In this document: positions 11,385 through 22,679 of the stretch, piece by piece
How the letters are laid out: the number at the start of each line of letters is the position of its first letter
Position numbering within the stretch: position 1 is the stretch's first letter
Assembly (NCBI GenBank): GCA_958496175.1
Contig: OY292276.1
Coordinates: forward strand, 54,573,080 to 54,637,079
DNA length: 64,000 nt
Source of the DNA: Sisyra terminalis
Lineage: Eukaryota; Arthropoda; Insecta; Neuroptera; Sisyridae
Reading direction: 5' to 3'
Notes under the pieces: model-generated
Databases searched by the model: none
What the model was told of the DNA's origin: nothing
What the model saw: the letters and a program-made list of their open reading frames with translations, nothing else
Program-made: the position numbers and the translations under genes

Positions 11385-13368
11385 AAAAATGTTTATTCAT
11401 AAACATCCTTCAAGATTCAGCAAAGAAAGCCACGCGCCCTACAGTCCAAAACCAAAGTATTAGAAATAACTCGCTGGAAATAAAAAATCTAATACACGAA
11501 AAAAGACGAGCTCGAAAGATATGGCAAACCAGTCACAATCCAGCTGACAAAAGGAAATATTACCGGCTGATGAGGGAAGTCAAAACCAAACTTCAAAAAT
11601 TCCAACAGAGCTCTCTTCAGGGATACATAGAAGAGTTAAACAGGTACGACAACTCAATATGGAAGCCAATAAAAGCAAAATCTAAACCTGTTCAACCTAA
11701 TCCCCCTATTAAAAAGGACTTAGCTTCTCTGGTCTGGTCAAGGAGCGACTCAGAAAAGGCTGATCTATTTTCCAGTCACCTGACTAAGGTATTTACTCCC
11801 AATGATGATACCATCAATCAAGAAGTAACGAACGAATTAAACTCGCCTGATTTGCTGCCACAAAACTCTACCTTTTTTACGCCTAAAAATATAAAAAGTG
11901 CGGTTCAAAAACTCAACAACAAAAAGTCACCCGGAGTGGACCAGATCAGTGCCAAAATGCTAAAAGAGCTCCCACAAAAGGCAATTATGATGATGCTCTA
12001 TTTATTCAACGCTATACTTCGACTACATCATTGGCCCGAAATATTAAAAATCACTGAAGTTGTAATGGTTCTGAAACCAGGAAAAAATCCAAACATTGTG
12101 TCTTCGTACCGCCCTATAAGTCTTCTTCCAATTATTTCTAAGCTCCTTGAAAAGCTCATACTACAAAAAATCCTTCCTCTTCTAGAAGAAATTCCTAACC
12201 ATCATTTTGGATTCCGGCATGGTCACTCGACTATTCAACAATGCCACAGAGTAGTCAACACCATAAACGAAGCTATGGAAAATAAAAAGTACTGCCCTTC
12301 GGTCTTCCTAGACATAAGTCAGGCTTTCGATCAAGTTTGGCATGACAGTCTACTATACAAAACAAAAAGGTATGTGCCCGCATATCACAAACTTTTATCA
12401 TCTTACCTGCAAAACTGACAATTCCGAACACGAGTAAATGACAAAACTTCCAGCTATTTCCAAATCAAATCAGGCGTTCCCCAAGGCAGTGTACTAGGCC
12501 CCATGCTCTACCTACTGTACACTGCCGACTTACCAACAACTACCAATACCTTTATCGGGACATTTGCTGACGATATAGTCATAATGGCTAGCGATGAGGG
12601 TCCTGTGGTTGCAGTAGCTAATCTCCAACACCACATTGCCCTAATTGAAGCTTGGACGGACCAGTGGAAAATAAAATTGAACGAGGCAAAAACGAAACTG
12701 GTCAACTTCACTCTCAGAAGAGGCACCTGCCCCACCGTTTATGTCAAGGGGTTGGGTATTTCAGAATCGAGTGCGGTGAAATATCTTGGACTTTACCTCG
12801 ATAAAAGGCTTACCTGGAGAACCCATATAGCAAAAAAGAGAACCCAAACCATGCAGAGGTTCAAAGAACTATACTGGCTTATGGGAAGGAAATCCGTAAT
12901 GTATTTGGAAAATAAACTGTTCCTATACAAGGCCATAATAGTTCCGATATGGAGCTATGGGATCGAATTATGGGCTTGTGCCAGCAAATCAAGCGCCAAA
13001 ATGATTCAAATATGCCAGTCAAAAATTCTACGAGCGATCGCGGAAGCGCCATGGTATGTCACCAACGATATGCTACATAAAGACCTGCACATAAGTCCGA
13101 TCTCAGAAATGGTCAAACAAAGAAGTGAAGCTCACTTCATAACACTGATGGAGCACACAAATCCGTTGATGGGGCCACTCCAAAAGCACTCAACCATTAG
13201 AAGACTGAAAACAAAAAGAACTCCATATCAGCTGACAACAAAGTAGCAGGAAGATGTTCCACTGGAAACTTCTTCATCAAGCCATTGGGAGCTCAAGAGC
13301 TCCAGCCAAGACAACACATTAGCTCATAGTTTGCACTAACTGATTGCTAATTTAAATAAAAAAAAAAA
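11363..13368 (+). mobile_element. 5'-truncated Jockey-type retrotransposon (2.0 kb) between two 1.5-kb direct repeats
   Basis: The insert spans exactly from the end of duplication copy 1 to the start of copy 2 and ends in an oligo(A)-rich tail. That geometry is what a target-site duplication gives, but here it is about 1.5 kb instead of the usual 5-20 bp. A fold-back of target sequence marks the 5' junction. Related RT fragments lie at 17027-17632, 26300-27290 and 63040-63850. Confidence 0.85.
11385..13246 (+). pseudogene. Jockey-type non-LTR reverse transcriptase with one in-frame stop
   Basis: The frame is continuous from upstream of 11400 to the stop at 13244-13246, apart from a single TGA at 12416-12418; the codon would be CGA (Arg) in the context LQN-x-QFRTR, a one-base transition. 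RT motifs in order are KSPGVDQIS, YRPISLLP, FGFRHGHST, FLDISQAFDQVWH, SGVPQGS, FADDIVIMAS (the catalytic FADD box) and VKYLGLYLDKRLTW, followed by the C-terminal APWYVTND region. This order and wording match the Jockey clade. There is no endonuclease domain, so the copy is 5' truncated, and no RNase H, as expected for Jockey. The 3' tail ends in an A-rich run (13354-13368). Near-intact coding suggests a young insertion. Confidence 0.9.
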
Positions 13369-13793
13369 TTGCTGATAGAAAGATTAACAAATATCTTATT
13401 AAGGATCTTAATAAGGAAGTTTTATTTTGCTTCATGAGGCTTATGATTTCCAAGTGGTCATTCATTCAAGGGATAACAAATTCTGCGTCCAATATACACT
13501 GATTTAAGGACTCTATTTCGGAAGTATTGAATTTTATATTCTCCTAAATGAAAATTTAAAAACAATGACTTTTACTTTTGAATTTCATGAAAAAGTAAAC
13601 TTTTTCAGGGATAAAAAATTTAATTGCAATCACTCCACTTGCCTTTATCCTTTGCCTAGTTCTTTGTCCAATATTTACAGATTTAAGGGCTCTATTTTGG
13701 AAATATTGAATCTTTTATTCCCCGAAATGAAAATTTAAAAACAAATAATTTTACTTTTGAATTTCATGAAAAAGTAAACTTTTTCCATCTTTG

Positions 13794-14018
13794 GGCTCAA
13801 GTGTACATTAGCACACCCACAATCTGACAACATTGCATTTTCGACTTTGTTTTTAATTTGATTCGCGATATTTTTGTTAATTCCATTCTAATATGGTACA
13901 ATTCTCTCTGTTGTGGCTAAATTTTCATTATGGACCGATTTAATCGCGAATTAAATTAAAAACAACGTCGAAAATGCAACGTTGCCAGATTGTGGGTGTG
14001 CTAAAGTACACATGAGCC
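13794..14018. mobile_element. 225-bp MITE with long inverted repeats (in duplication copy 2)
   Basis: This is the same element as at 10292-10516, with CATCTTTG at 13786-13793 and 14019-14026. It was carried along by the segmental duplication rather than being an independent insertion. Confidence 0.85.
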
Positions 14019-14156
14019 CATCTTTGTATTACAAAATGCTGAAAAGGATAATAATGTGGAGAAAATGTCAAAAAAATCAAAATTTAAATTTTACAGTTTA
14101 ATAATTTTTATTTAATAATCATTTTTAAATCATTTTTCTTGTTTGAGAGGAGATTT

Positions 14157-14666
14157 TCAATAGAGGTAACGGGAATGGTAGCCGACGTACGGAGACCGGT
14201 AGGTGTCGTATGCGTAGCTGAAAGCATTGTTGGTTCCATGGACGCCGACTTCAGCACCGCTGGCACTCAATGGGTAAGCAGCCTTGGCGATGTAGGGGTA
14301 GCCAGCAGAGTAGGCGAGTGGAGTGTGGTCAACATGGGGAAGAGGGACAACTGGAGCGACGGAAGTGTATGAACTTACGGGAACCACTGGAGCAACGGGA
14401 GCCACTGGAGCGACGGGAGCGACTGAAGGAACAACTGGTAAGTAAGCTCGGTGATAATCGTGGTATTGGCCATCATCTCCATAGATTTCGCCATGGTATT
14501 GTCCATCATCATAGAAATCGTAACCGATCCGTCCAAAGGGATAGATCAAGCTTGGTTTGGCAACGGCACAAGCCACAAGAGCAGAAAGAACCAACTGAAA
14601 AGTTAAACAATCAAATTAAGACCAAACTTTTTATCGTTTGAAATTGATATTTACCAATTTGAACAT
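14157..14666 (-). CDS. Cuticle-like secreted protein, twin 2 (149 aa)
   Basis: There are two exons on the minus strand: 14655-14666 codes MFKL and 14157-14594 codes the rest, with a 60-bp phase-0 intron. The protein has the same layout as twin 1: signal peptide, YHGEIYGDDGQYHDYH segment, APV repeats, HVDHTPLAY, and a Ser/Tyr-rich tail ending SRYLY. It differs from twin 1 by four residues. TATAAAAA lies at 14738-14731 on the minus strand, and a polyadenylation signal (TTTATT on +) at 14107-14112. This copy keeps the original upstream DNA beyond 14867, whereas twin 1 has the retroelement there. If the distal enhancer lies beyond about 135 bp above the TATA box, only this copy retains it in its old position. 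Confidence 0.88.
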
Positions 14667-15179
14667 TTTTGAGTAGTTGTCAAGTCGAATTCACAATTGA
14701 ATTTGATATCTAATCGAGGGAAGATTCGGGTTTTTATACAAATTTTTTCGGCCCTCGAGTGATTTGGGTTTTTAATTGTAATATAAAATAATTTAGACAA
14801 TTATTGTGTAGGGCGTGCCGAAGTGAATTTATCATAATTGCATTTCGTGCGGCTTATCGATAAAACCTTGAAACCTTGGTGACACCTTGAAGAATCTTTA
14901 ATTATTTTCAGGTAAAAGACAATTAGATTTTCAATTAGATTTATATTAATGTCGATATTTTTGAAGTAGGCGCCATAAAAAGACGGAAACTTTTTCGTTG
15001 GGAATTCTTCACGAATTCGTTAAGTGCTGGAATGTTCTTTTTCTAATGTAAATCGAATAACTTATGATTGAACATTGATGGTCGAATTTATTATTTTATT
15101 TATTAGAAAAAATAATACTAAAGTCGAAAATGATGTTGGTAGTATTTGGATCTTAGTATTTGCATTTAGTGAATTATTG

Positions 15180-15720
15180 GAATAAAATTATTCACGTTCT
15201 TATCCATGGTTTATATAATATAACAGTAAATTAATCTCTCTTTTTTGAGATTAACCTATTAATTGTTAATACTTAACAAATTATATTTTATTTACTTAGG
15301 TACTTTTAAAACATATGTTTTTTTTTTCTTAAAAAGTTTTTTTTTTTTTTTTAACAATGACAGAGGGAGTTTTTGAATTTCTCCCCCTAAAAAGGGCACC
15401 CCTATAATGAAATCAAAAAATAAAAATAAAGGAAAGGGAAATGAGTAGCAAAAGTTAAAAGGTAAAATATTGTGGGAAACACAAGAAGGAACTTTTAAGT
15501 TAAACAAAAATGTTAAGATAAGTAAACAAAATTTTAAATTTGTAAACTTACAAGTGTAAATTAATTGGAGGAAATAAAGTTTTATTATCATTATTATTAA
15601 TCTCTCTTTTGGATACTAAATAATTGATGTTTTTATTTCACCTTCGTACAATGTTTCGCTACTTTCGTAGCTTCATAAGGTGTTACAACATACTATAACA
15701 AGTTAATAATATAAATAAAT
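15180..15720 (-). mobile_element. Hammerhead-bearing short element, copy split by an insertion or rearrangement
   Basis: Blocks at about 15180-15250 (CGTTCTTATCCATGGTTTAT) and 15595-15720 (GGATACTAAATAATTGATG, then the hammerhead motif) match the compact element at 62841-63043 in the same order. In that element the two blocks are nearly adjacent; here 350 bp of low-complexity DNA separates them. Confidence 0.55.
15640..15692 (-). ncRNA. Decayed hammerhead ribozyme motif
   Basis: The minus strand reads CTTATGA, then stem-loop GCTAC-GAAA-GTAGC, then GAAAC. The first core strand should be CTGANGA, so G5 is changed to U and activity is unlikely. CACC and GGTG on either side could pair as stem I. 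The motif matches the intact-core version at 62930-62985. Confidence 0.6.
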
Positions 15721-16550
15721 ACAATTAATCAGTGAAAATTTAATTAACAGATTAAACTTAACTAATGTAAAAATAAGCATAGCATACCTTAATTACAAAA
15801 CTTCAATTGTTAAATTCATATATAATAATATTGGCATTAAAACGTCAATAATAACATGTAACTAGTATCCTCTTGTAAAATTACAATACGTTAAAAATTA
15901 ACATACTGATACATAAAGTACAAAGATTCATTTACTCTTATATTGGAATAAAATTTGATGTAAAAGGAGGTCACAAATTCTTTTTGCCAATCAAAGGTTT
16001 CATATGATCTCAAAATTATCTGCAGTAGTTGTTTTTGCTTGCTTTTTGTTCTGTATTGAAAGAAATATAAAAAAAAATCAAGAAGATTTGTTTATTGTAC
16101 AATGTTATATTAAAAAGTGGCTATTTTCTAAATTGGGAAACAATTATATATTTTTACGTTAAATGGTTAAGGTATGGCAACAAAATTATGGTAAGTATTA
16201 GAATGGAATATTTGTTGTTATAGACCAATAAATATTTTTCTTTATTTCAAAAGAAATCCTGAATAAACTGAACAATTATAGGTTATAGAATCTAAATTTT
16301 TGTTGACTATTGTTTCTATAGCGTAATAATAAGTAAAGATGTTTGGTCCAAATGTTAAAAACCTCTGAAAGATTGCATAAAGTTTAAATATTTCTGTTTT
16401 TCATAAATCTAAACTTTGACCCCTATAGTTTTGGTGATATCATTTTCTATGTTTCCCAGTCCTGTGCTAGATGTGCGGCTTCAAACTATAAGTGGCCACT
16501 AAGTTCCTTTACATGGCCAGAGCATCATGTGGAGGGCCTCCTTCTGCTAT

Positions 16551-16689
16551 ATTTTCTTTCCACTTTACCTTCAACTATTAGTAGTTCCATTTATCCAGTT
16601 CTTCTATATTACCAAAGTACCACAAGTATATCATGCTTATTCTATTTTTAACAATGTATGCAATGTATGCTTGGCTCTTCTTTTTCTTT

Positions 16690-16744
<55 letters not shown>

Positions 16745-16860
16745 TGTTAAAAATAGAATAAACATGATATACTTGTGGTACTTTGGTAATATAGAAGAAC
16801 TGGATAAATGGAACTACTAATAGTTGAAGGTAAAGTGGAAAGAAAATATACAAAATATAA

Positions 16861-16940
<80 letters not shown>
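16551..16940. repeat. Fold-back repeat around a (TA)n tract, plus a second (TA)n microsatellite
   Basis: Arms at about 16552-16658 and 16740-16845 are inverted copies (CATTGTTAAAAATAGAATAA and so on), separated by a (TA)n loop. Another (TA)n run of about 75 bp follows at 16866-16940. Frames with poly-IY translations here are microsatellite artefacts. Confidence 0.85.
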
Positions 16941-16943
<3 letters not shown>

Positions 16944-16949
16944 CGGCCA

Positions 16950-17640
16950 TCAGGATCTAGGTCCTATAACCCGATTTGATGACCGGAGCTGACGTGATGG
17001 AGATCACTCCCAGTGAAGGAAACTCCCTATGCCTCTACTTGATCACTAGGCACTTTTCTTTTTAGCCTTCTTTCATTTTGGTGCTCCAAAAGTGGCGGAA
17101 TCAGGGGATTTGAGTGTTGACTCAACTTTCCAAAATGATTGGTGGTACGTACGGTAATGGAGTCGGTGACTGATGAGATGTGTAAGTCTCTTCGGAGAGT
17201 CTCATTTGTGACATACCATGGAGCATCTGCCAACTGTCTCAGAATCTTTGATTGGGTGGCCTCGATTAATTTAATGTTTGACTTGCTGACAAAGCTCCAC
17301 AGCTCAATACCGTACGACCAGATTGGCACTATTACTGCTTTGTATATAAGTAGTTTATCCTCAAGGGGAAGTTTAGAGCTCCTACCCAACAGCCAATATA
17401 ACTGTTTGAACCTCTTGTTAATATATTTTCGTTTTTGGATGATGTGAGATTTCCAGGTCAGCCTCCTATCCAGATGAACACCAAGGTATTTGACGGTGTC
17501 GGACGATGGGATCTCAGTTGAGTCCAGATTGACCGGGACGCCCGGCTCTTCTTTAGTGACTTCATTTTCTTTAGTCTTTAGTGACTCACCAGAAATATCG
17601 GGTGTTTGATTGGGAAGTTTGGATCTACCCACTTTATAGT
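16950..17640 (-). pseudogene. Jockey-type RT, C-terminal fragment
   Basis: An open minus-strand frame of 201 codons (17027-17632) reads TVKYLGVHLDRRLTWKSHI, QLYWLLGRSS, IWSYGIELW and DAPWYVTNETLRRDLHIS. It aligns throughout with the C-terminal third of the 11.4-13.2 kb RT. It lacks the catalytic RT motifs and starts inside the thumb region, so it is a 5'-truncated copy. 3' untranslated sequence continues to about 16945 (GATCTAGGTCC side). Confidence 0.85.
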
Positions 17641-18680
17641 CCAGACCTGATACCTAGCAATTATCATTATCATTATCATTTTGCATTGCAAAAATTTTAT
17701 AGTGGTAAGAAATTGGCTTCATGAGAAAATTATGGAAAGAAATTACTAGAATTATTGCCAATAAAGACGAAGACTTTTACTAGAAAGGCAATACGAAGCT
17801 ACCCTTAAAATAGCGATAAAACGGTGCATATTTTACCTAAATCGGATAGTCGAAAATATATAACATAAAGTTTTAAAATTCACGTAAAAGAAATGAATAT
17901 CTTTTTCCCCAATCAATACTTCTGCTTTTGATAAATCCAGACTTTTACTAATAAGAGCACTGAATTATTGAAGTTCATGAAATTTGACGACTACTTCAAT
18001 CTCCTTTACTTTAAGATTAAGACATATCCTTCAAACCGATATTTTTTTTTATCTATTTTTCCATCAATTTAAAGTTATTTCCTCTTTATACCAAGGTAAT
18101 CTAAATGTTAGTTTATTTTCAAAACTATCCAACTTCCTTTCTTCTTTAATGTTACATCCAAAAGATTTCAACTTTATTGGATCATATTTTTCCCCATAAA
18201 CTTTTAAGTAATATTCAAAACGAAAAAATAATCAAAACTCCTGAAATCATCAATAATCAACCGAAAAATCCTAAAGATTTTATGTTTAATCCCCATGTAA
18301 TCATTTAATAGGGGAAAACAGAAAATTTTTGAATTGAACAAAATTTTGGACTTAATCGTTAAAATAAACTAAAACTTTCGTTTTTCGTGTTTTTCTTATA
18401 CAATAGATTGTCAAAACATCATGGCAATTAATTAATAGGAAAATATTATATTGCATGCTGTAAAAGTAATTATTTTTTAATTTCACTTATCTTATTTTTC
18501 TTTAATAAGCTGAAATAACTTTTAAAACTAATGTAGAACTTAAAATGTTTTCCTTTCCTGCATCATATTTATAATGACCAAAAGATATAAGGATACCTGG
18601 ATGTTATTAAAAAAGTCTTCAGCGAAATATTCTGCGTACTTATAAATTCTCAAATTACCATTCTTTTGATTGGTTTATAT

Positions 18681-18887
18681 CATTGTTTCCTAACCTGTAG
18701 TCCGCGAACCTATGTTTGGAGGTCCGCGGTCCCATTTGAAAAAGTTTGTTTTTTGTTTTTTAATTTAATGAAGGAATACTAAAATATAATACTGTCCGAA
18801 AATTGCACCTTTTTTTCACTCAAGGATCCTTGGCGTTATGCTTGATTTCCTTGGGGGTCCGCGGCTGAAAAAGGTTAGGAACCGCTG
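18681..18887. mobile_element. 207-bp non-autonomous hAT-like element
   Basis: The ends are CATTGTTTCCTAACCTG and GGTTAGGAACCGCTG, with inner GTCCGCGG blocks. The 8-bp direct repeat GTTTATAT lies at 18673-18680 and 18888-18895. TIRs of the CAGCGGTTCCTAACC type are widespread in hAT-derived MITEs. A second copy runs off the window end from 63861. Confidence 0.9.
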
Positions 18888-18899
18888 GTTTATATAATT

Positions 18900-19250
18900 A
18901 ATGGTAGCATATGATGGACAAGAAATGAGTTTAAAATATAATTAAAAAAAACTTTCATGCGTAATTTTTAAGTTTTGGGTTTTTAGTCTTCAATATCTTT
19001 TCAAACATTTCATTTGACCATTGGTTATCTTTTCATTTGCTCTTTTCTATTTATATCCCATAATAATAATCGTAAAGTTATACTCATTCATTCATCCATT
19101 TAATTCCATTATCAAACCTTCAAATTTTCACTAATTGCTTAAATTACCGGAATATTATCAGTTTTGGCTATCTCATGCCATAAATGTCTTAATTCTTATT
19201 GCGTATTTGTTCGGTGTTTTGCAGGAAAAAATCAGTAGACCTTCTACATA
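18900..19250. other. Upstream region of the Kazal gene
   Basis: AT-rich sequence. The string TTTTGCAG followed by GAAAAAATCAG (about 19221-19240) could be a 3' splice site joining an unseen 5'-untranslated exon to the coding exon; there is no firm promoter motif. Confidence 0.35.
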
Positions 19251-19256
19251 TTCAAA

Positions 19257-19526
19257 ATGAACAAGTCCTTGTTAATTTTCGTGGTTTTTTGCGCCATTTT
19301 ATTGGAAACGAGGGGTGATTTTCTTCGTGTTAATCTTCCATGCGAACGATCCACTTGTTGCTGCCACAAAAATTTCGTTCCCGTTTGTGGTTCGGATGGT
19401 AAAGTTTACAGGAACGAATGTCTTCTACGATGTACCATGTTACAATCGTGGCCGGAAAATCAAAATTTGAAAGTTGCTCATCAAGATCTGTGCCCTCCAT
19501 TTTCCGAATCGGCACTGGCCAATTAG
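19257..19526 (+). CDS. Secreted single-domain Kazal-type protein (89 aa)
   Basis: One exon codes 89 residues. The signal peptide is MNKSLLIFVVFCAILLETRG (about 1-20). The Kazal core follows: a Cys-rich start (C29, then STCCCHKN), PVCGSDGKVYRNEC at about 43-56, LRC soon after, and the last Cys in HQDLC at about 79. Kazal domains are compact disulfide-bonded folds that usually block serine proteases by occupying the active site; in insects they occur in haemolymph, saliva and gut. The stretch before the PVCGSDG box is short and has three adjacent Cys (CCC), so one Cys may be unpaired and the reactive-site loop is atypical; a non-inhibitory role is possible. AATAAA lies at 19642-19647, and GTAATT at about 19551 with TTTTTTTAG near 19613 could mark a 3'-UTR intron. 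Confidence 0.8.
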   Translation: MNKSLLIFVVFCAILLETRGDFLRVNLPCERSTCCCHKNFVPVCGSDGKVYRNECLLRCTMLQSWPENQNLKVAHQDLCPPFSESALAN

Positions 19527-19954
19527 TACAAAAACTACTTGAATTTATCAATGTAATTAAAAATTCAATACTTTCAAAAATTTAATTCACTCAATTTTCT
19601 ATATTTTTTTTAGGAAAAAAATGAACCACTTAGTAATTTCCAATAAAGGTTCGTTTCTCGGCTAAGACAACTCTATTCCTTGTGGTATAGTAAGCCAGGT
19701 CATTATATTTTCTTGAAATATAAATGATTCACAGCACACTTTAATTAATTTTCGGCACTTATTCCTCCTAAAGTTAGTAATAAAGATATTGTTAAAATTA
19801 AAGAACTGCAAGGGTATTGATTTTCTTAAAAAAATTTATTGAAAATTTTTAAATTTTTTACGTTGAATTCTGAATAAATTTTCTTCGTGAAATATCAAAA
19901 AAAAATCGTTTCCATTTCGTTCCGTTGTTCCATTGTGCTTGTCCTTTCCAAATT

Positions 19955-20250
19955 TCACCAGAGTTTTTTGGAGCTATAGTAGGGGCTGTAATAGGATGAC
20001 TCTAGGCCTCCGTAAGCGTAGGCGTATGGATATCCAGCGGCATAGGTCGAAACTGCGGGGTAGAGATGCGAGGGGTACGAATAGGTCAATGGGACCGTGT
20101 AGGCGTTATAGCTCAATGCAGGACTCGCAATAAATCCTGGCTTGGCCAAAGCCATAGCCAAAAATGCAACAAATACCAACTAAAAACAAAAAACAATTAT
20201 AAAACAAATTACAGAAAAGTCAACAATCAACTTACCAATTTTCCCAACAT
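19955..20250 (-). CDS. Small secreted Tyr/Ala/Ser-rich cuticle-like protein (79 aa)
   Basis: There are two exons on the minus strand: 20236-20250 codes MLGKL and 19955-20179 codes the rest, with a 56-bp phase-0 intron. The signal peptide is MLGKLLVFVAFLAMALA, followed by KPGFIASPA. The mature chain is rich in Tyr, Ala, Ser and Pro (YPYAYAYGGLESSYYSPYYS) and ends SKKLW. The tiny first exon, intron phase and KPG/KPS/KPD junction link it to the MFKL genes at 5, 11 and 14 kb. TATAAATAG lies at 20346-20338 on the minus strand, and a polyadenylation signal (TTTATT on +) at 19835-19840. A cuticular or extracellular-matrix role is inferred from composition. Confidence 0.82.
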
Positions 20251-20346
20251 TGTGTATAGTAGTTTGATTTAAAGCTCTGTGCAATGTATGCAAGACTCTT
20301 TGAAAAAACTGATTTGATTTTTCGATCGAAAAACGATCTATTTATA

Positions 20347-21740
20347 CTGATCCAGCCGCCAATATGGCGGGGATTTCGATCGAGATTTTCGCATCATCGA
20401 GACGAAACCAGAAGACGACCCCGACAATGGCCTTTTACGCGAAGGCCAACGCGATCCGGTTCTGCAATTGCAAATGTAAAGCATCAATTTACCTTTCCAA
20501 AAAAAAAAAAAAAAAAAAAAGAAGATTTTCACCAAAGCAATGAGCAAATAAATAAGAAAAACTATGGAGAAATGCACGTGGCTTGTAAAGTGGTCTTTCG
20601 TTTTTAAAACGGCAAAATTTAGCATTAACTAAAAACATTACACAATCGAAAAGGTCAATAAAACCAATGAAAATTTATTGAAGAAAAAAATGAAAATCAC
20701 CTTGATTTCAACTGTTTCGATCTTCTTATTTTTTTTTTATTTTGTCGCCTCTTAAGCAAGGTCTTCACAACAAGTTCTTCAGACTACAAAGAAAACACGT
20801 CCAATCAACCCTAATTTTTTCGTCGTCAACAACCTGTTTCCATTTTTTTTTTTGAAATTCTCTTCTTTATCAAAATATTATGGTCTTAAATCATTCAAAC
20901 AATAAAGCCTCGTTTTTCTAATTCAACCGAATTATGTAATTCATTTTAATAACCAGCAAATAGTTTATGTAATCATGTCAAGTTGGCTATATGAACAAAC
21001 CATTAATCTCACAAACAGTTGAACTCCACTATTATTGCAAGTTGTTTATAATCCCGAATGAAAATCCCGCAGGAATCTGACATTGCATTACCTAAAGGCG
21101 TAATTATGGGAATTATGCGATGATTCGATCAAAGCTGGCCTTGGCTGTGAAACAGATGATGTCACGACCGTGTAATTATTGGATATTGATTGGTTCGGGA
21201 ATATGTTAACTAGGGATATTATTCCAGGATCAAGGATATGACATGTTTATCCTTTGCAACTTTGAAAAAAATAACAAGTACACAAAAACATTGTCAAGGG
21301 CAGTGTTTGTCAGGACGAATGGCATTGGTTTTGTGATTAAAATTGTTGAAGGGAGATGTAAGTAGGTGTTTAGGGGATTGAGAAATAATCGATTTGTTTT
21401 AAAAAAAATTTCCATTATAAAAATGGCTTGTTTCATTATAATAACAAAATACAAAAACAAAAGTCTACTGTTACACCGTCTTTTGTTTTAGAATACTCTG
21501 GCAATAGCTGGCTATTACGATGACAATTGACTATCAAATGGATATTTTTGTATTAGAAACAAAAAATATGGAAACGAAATATTTGGAACATAATATAGTT
21601 ATTATTAATATCTAACAATTCAGTAAAAAATGATATTTCCTTGCATTTAGGTGCACATTGTCTTATTTCAACTTTATTAAGAATTTTCTACGAAATTAAA
21701 CACTACAAAAAATATTTTTACCATCAATCTCACCATCAAT
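20347..21740. other. Intergenic, no gene recognised
   Basis: A GC-richer patch at about 20350-20470 upstream of the 20.2 kb gene may be part of its regulatory region. Beyond that I see homopolymer-rich AT sequence and no protein-like frame. Confidence 0.45.
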
Positions 21741-22676
21741 TATTATAAAGAGGAAAGATTTGATTGTTTGTTTGCTTTGAATAGGCTCCGAAACTACTTG
21801 ACCGATCTGAAAAATTCTTTCACTGTTGGGAAGCTACACTATTTCCGGTGAACATACTCTATATTAAATTTTCAAAAAAGTTAGGGATCCATACTAAAAC
21901 TCCAATAATGTAACCCAAGGTCTGAAAAAATTACCAAACAACATTCTTTTATCGCGTGCGCTGCGAAAACTATTGGTTATAGAACAAAATAATGTAGTAC
22001 GATTTTGCAGAACATATTATCTACAAAAAATAGAGCGACAGCATATGTCTAACTATTATAGTTATGTCACAATAAGTGTTTTTTCATTATAAAAAATATA
22101 TATAAATGCCACCGCTATAAAAGCTCTTTTATTTATACTTTGGGATTAATCCTTATCAAAATAAATGACTTCATATTTAAGTTTGCTTCAATTCCATTAT
22201 ATAACTTTTTGAGTTATTCAATTTGAACATTCCATTCGAAAGATATCACATGTTTAAAAATGTAAGTTATTTGAAAAATGTCGCATGGTCACCGATCTTT
22301 ACTTATAATTAAGATCAACTTTATTGAACTTGGCGATATTTTTTATTTATGTATAGATGCTGATTGATTTACAGATTATTTGGTCTACGGTAGGTATACC
22401 TACCGTAGCTATACGCAATAGACATACTTTTTTTAGATATTTATAAATATTTTTGAAAATTAACTGATTATTACATAGAACAATTTTATTCTTTGCAACA
22501 GTTTATTAAATGTGTCTTTTTAAAGTTGACGAAATAGTGTTTTAAAGTATGATTATGTTTTTCGTAAAAGAAATATGAAAAATAAAAATTGTCATATACC
22601 ACTACAAATGGCAAATTTGAAAAGAAAACATAATCTACACCTACGTTACGCAGATGAAGTTGCGGGGATCACCTAG
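21741..22676 (+). mobile_element. Helitron-like element, copy A (about 0.94 kb)
   Basis: The start is TATTATAAAGAGGAAAG, then TTTGATTGTTTGTTTG. The 3' end is CGCAGATGAAGTTGCGGG, then ATCACCTAG. A terminal CTAG followed by T, no inverted repeats and no target duplication fit Helitron ends (CTRR). The hairpin GGTAGGTATACCTACC lies at about 22391-22406, well inside the element. No Rep/helicase coding remains. Copies B and C are at 37854-39427 and 54987-55185. Confidence 0.6.
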
Positions 22677-22679
22677 TTT

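Larger units (their letters stand above)
13369..14867. repeat. 1.5-kb direct duplication, copy 2
   Basis: This is the partner of 9868-11362. It starts immediately after the retroelement's A-rich tail and ends TTATCGATAAAACC, after which unique DNA (TTGAAACC) begins. Confidence 0.9.

Noticed and set aside
16578..16950. Open frames with long Ile-Tyr repeats on both strands
   Set aside because: They are translations of (TA)n microsatellites within a fold-back repeat; no coding signal.
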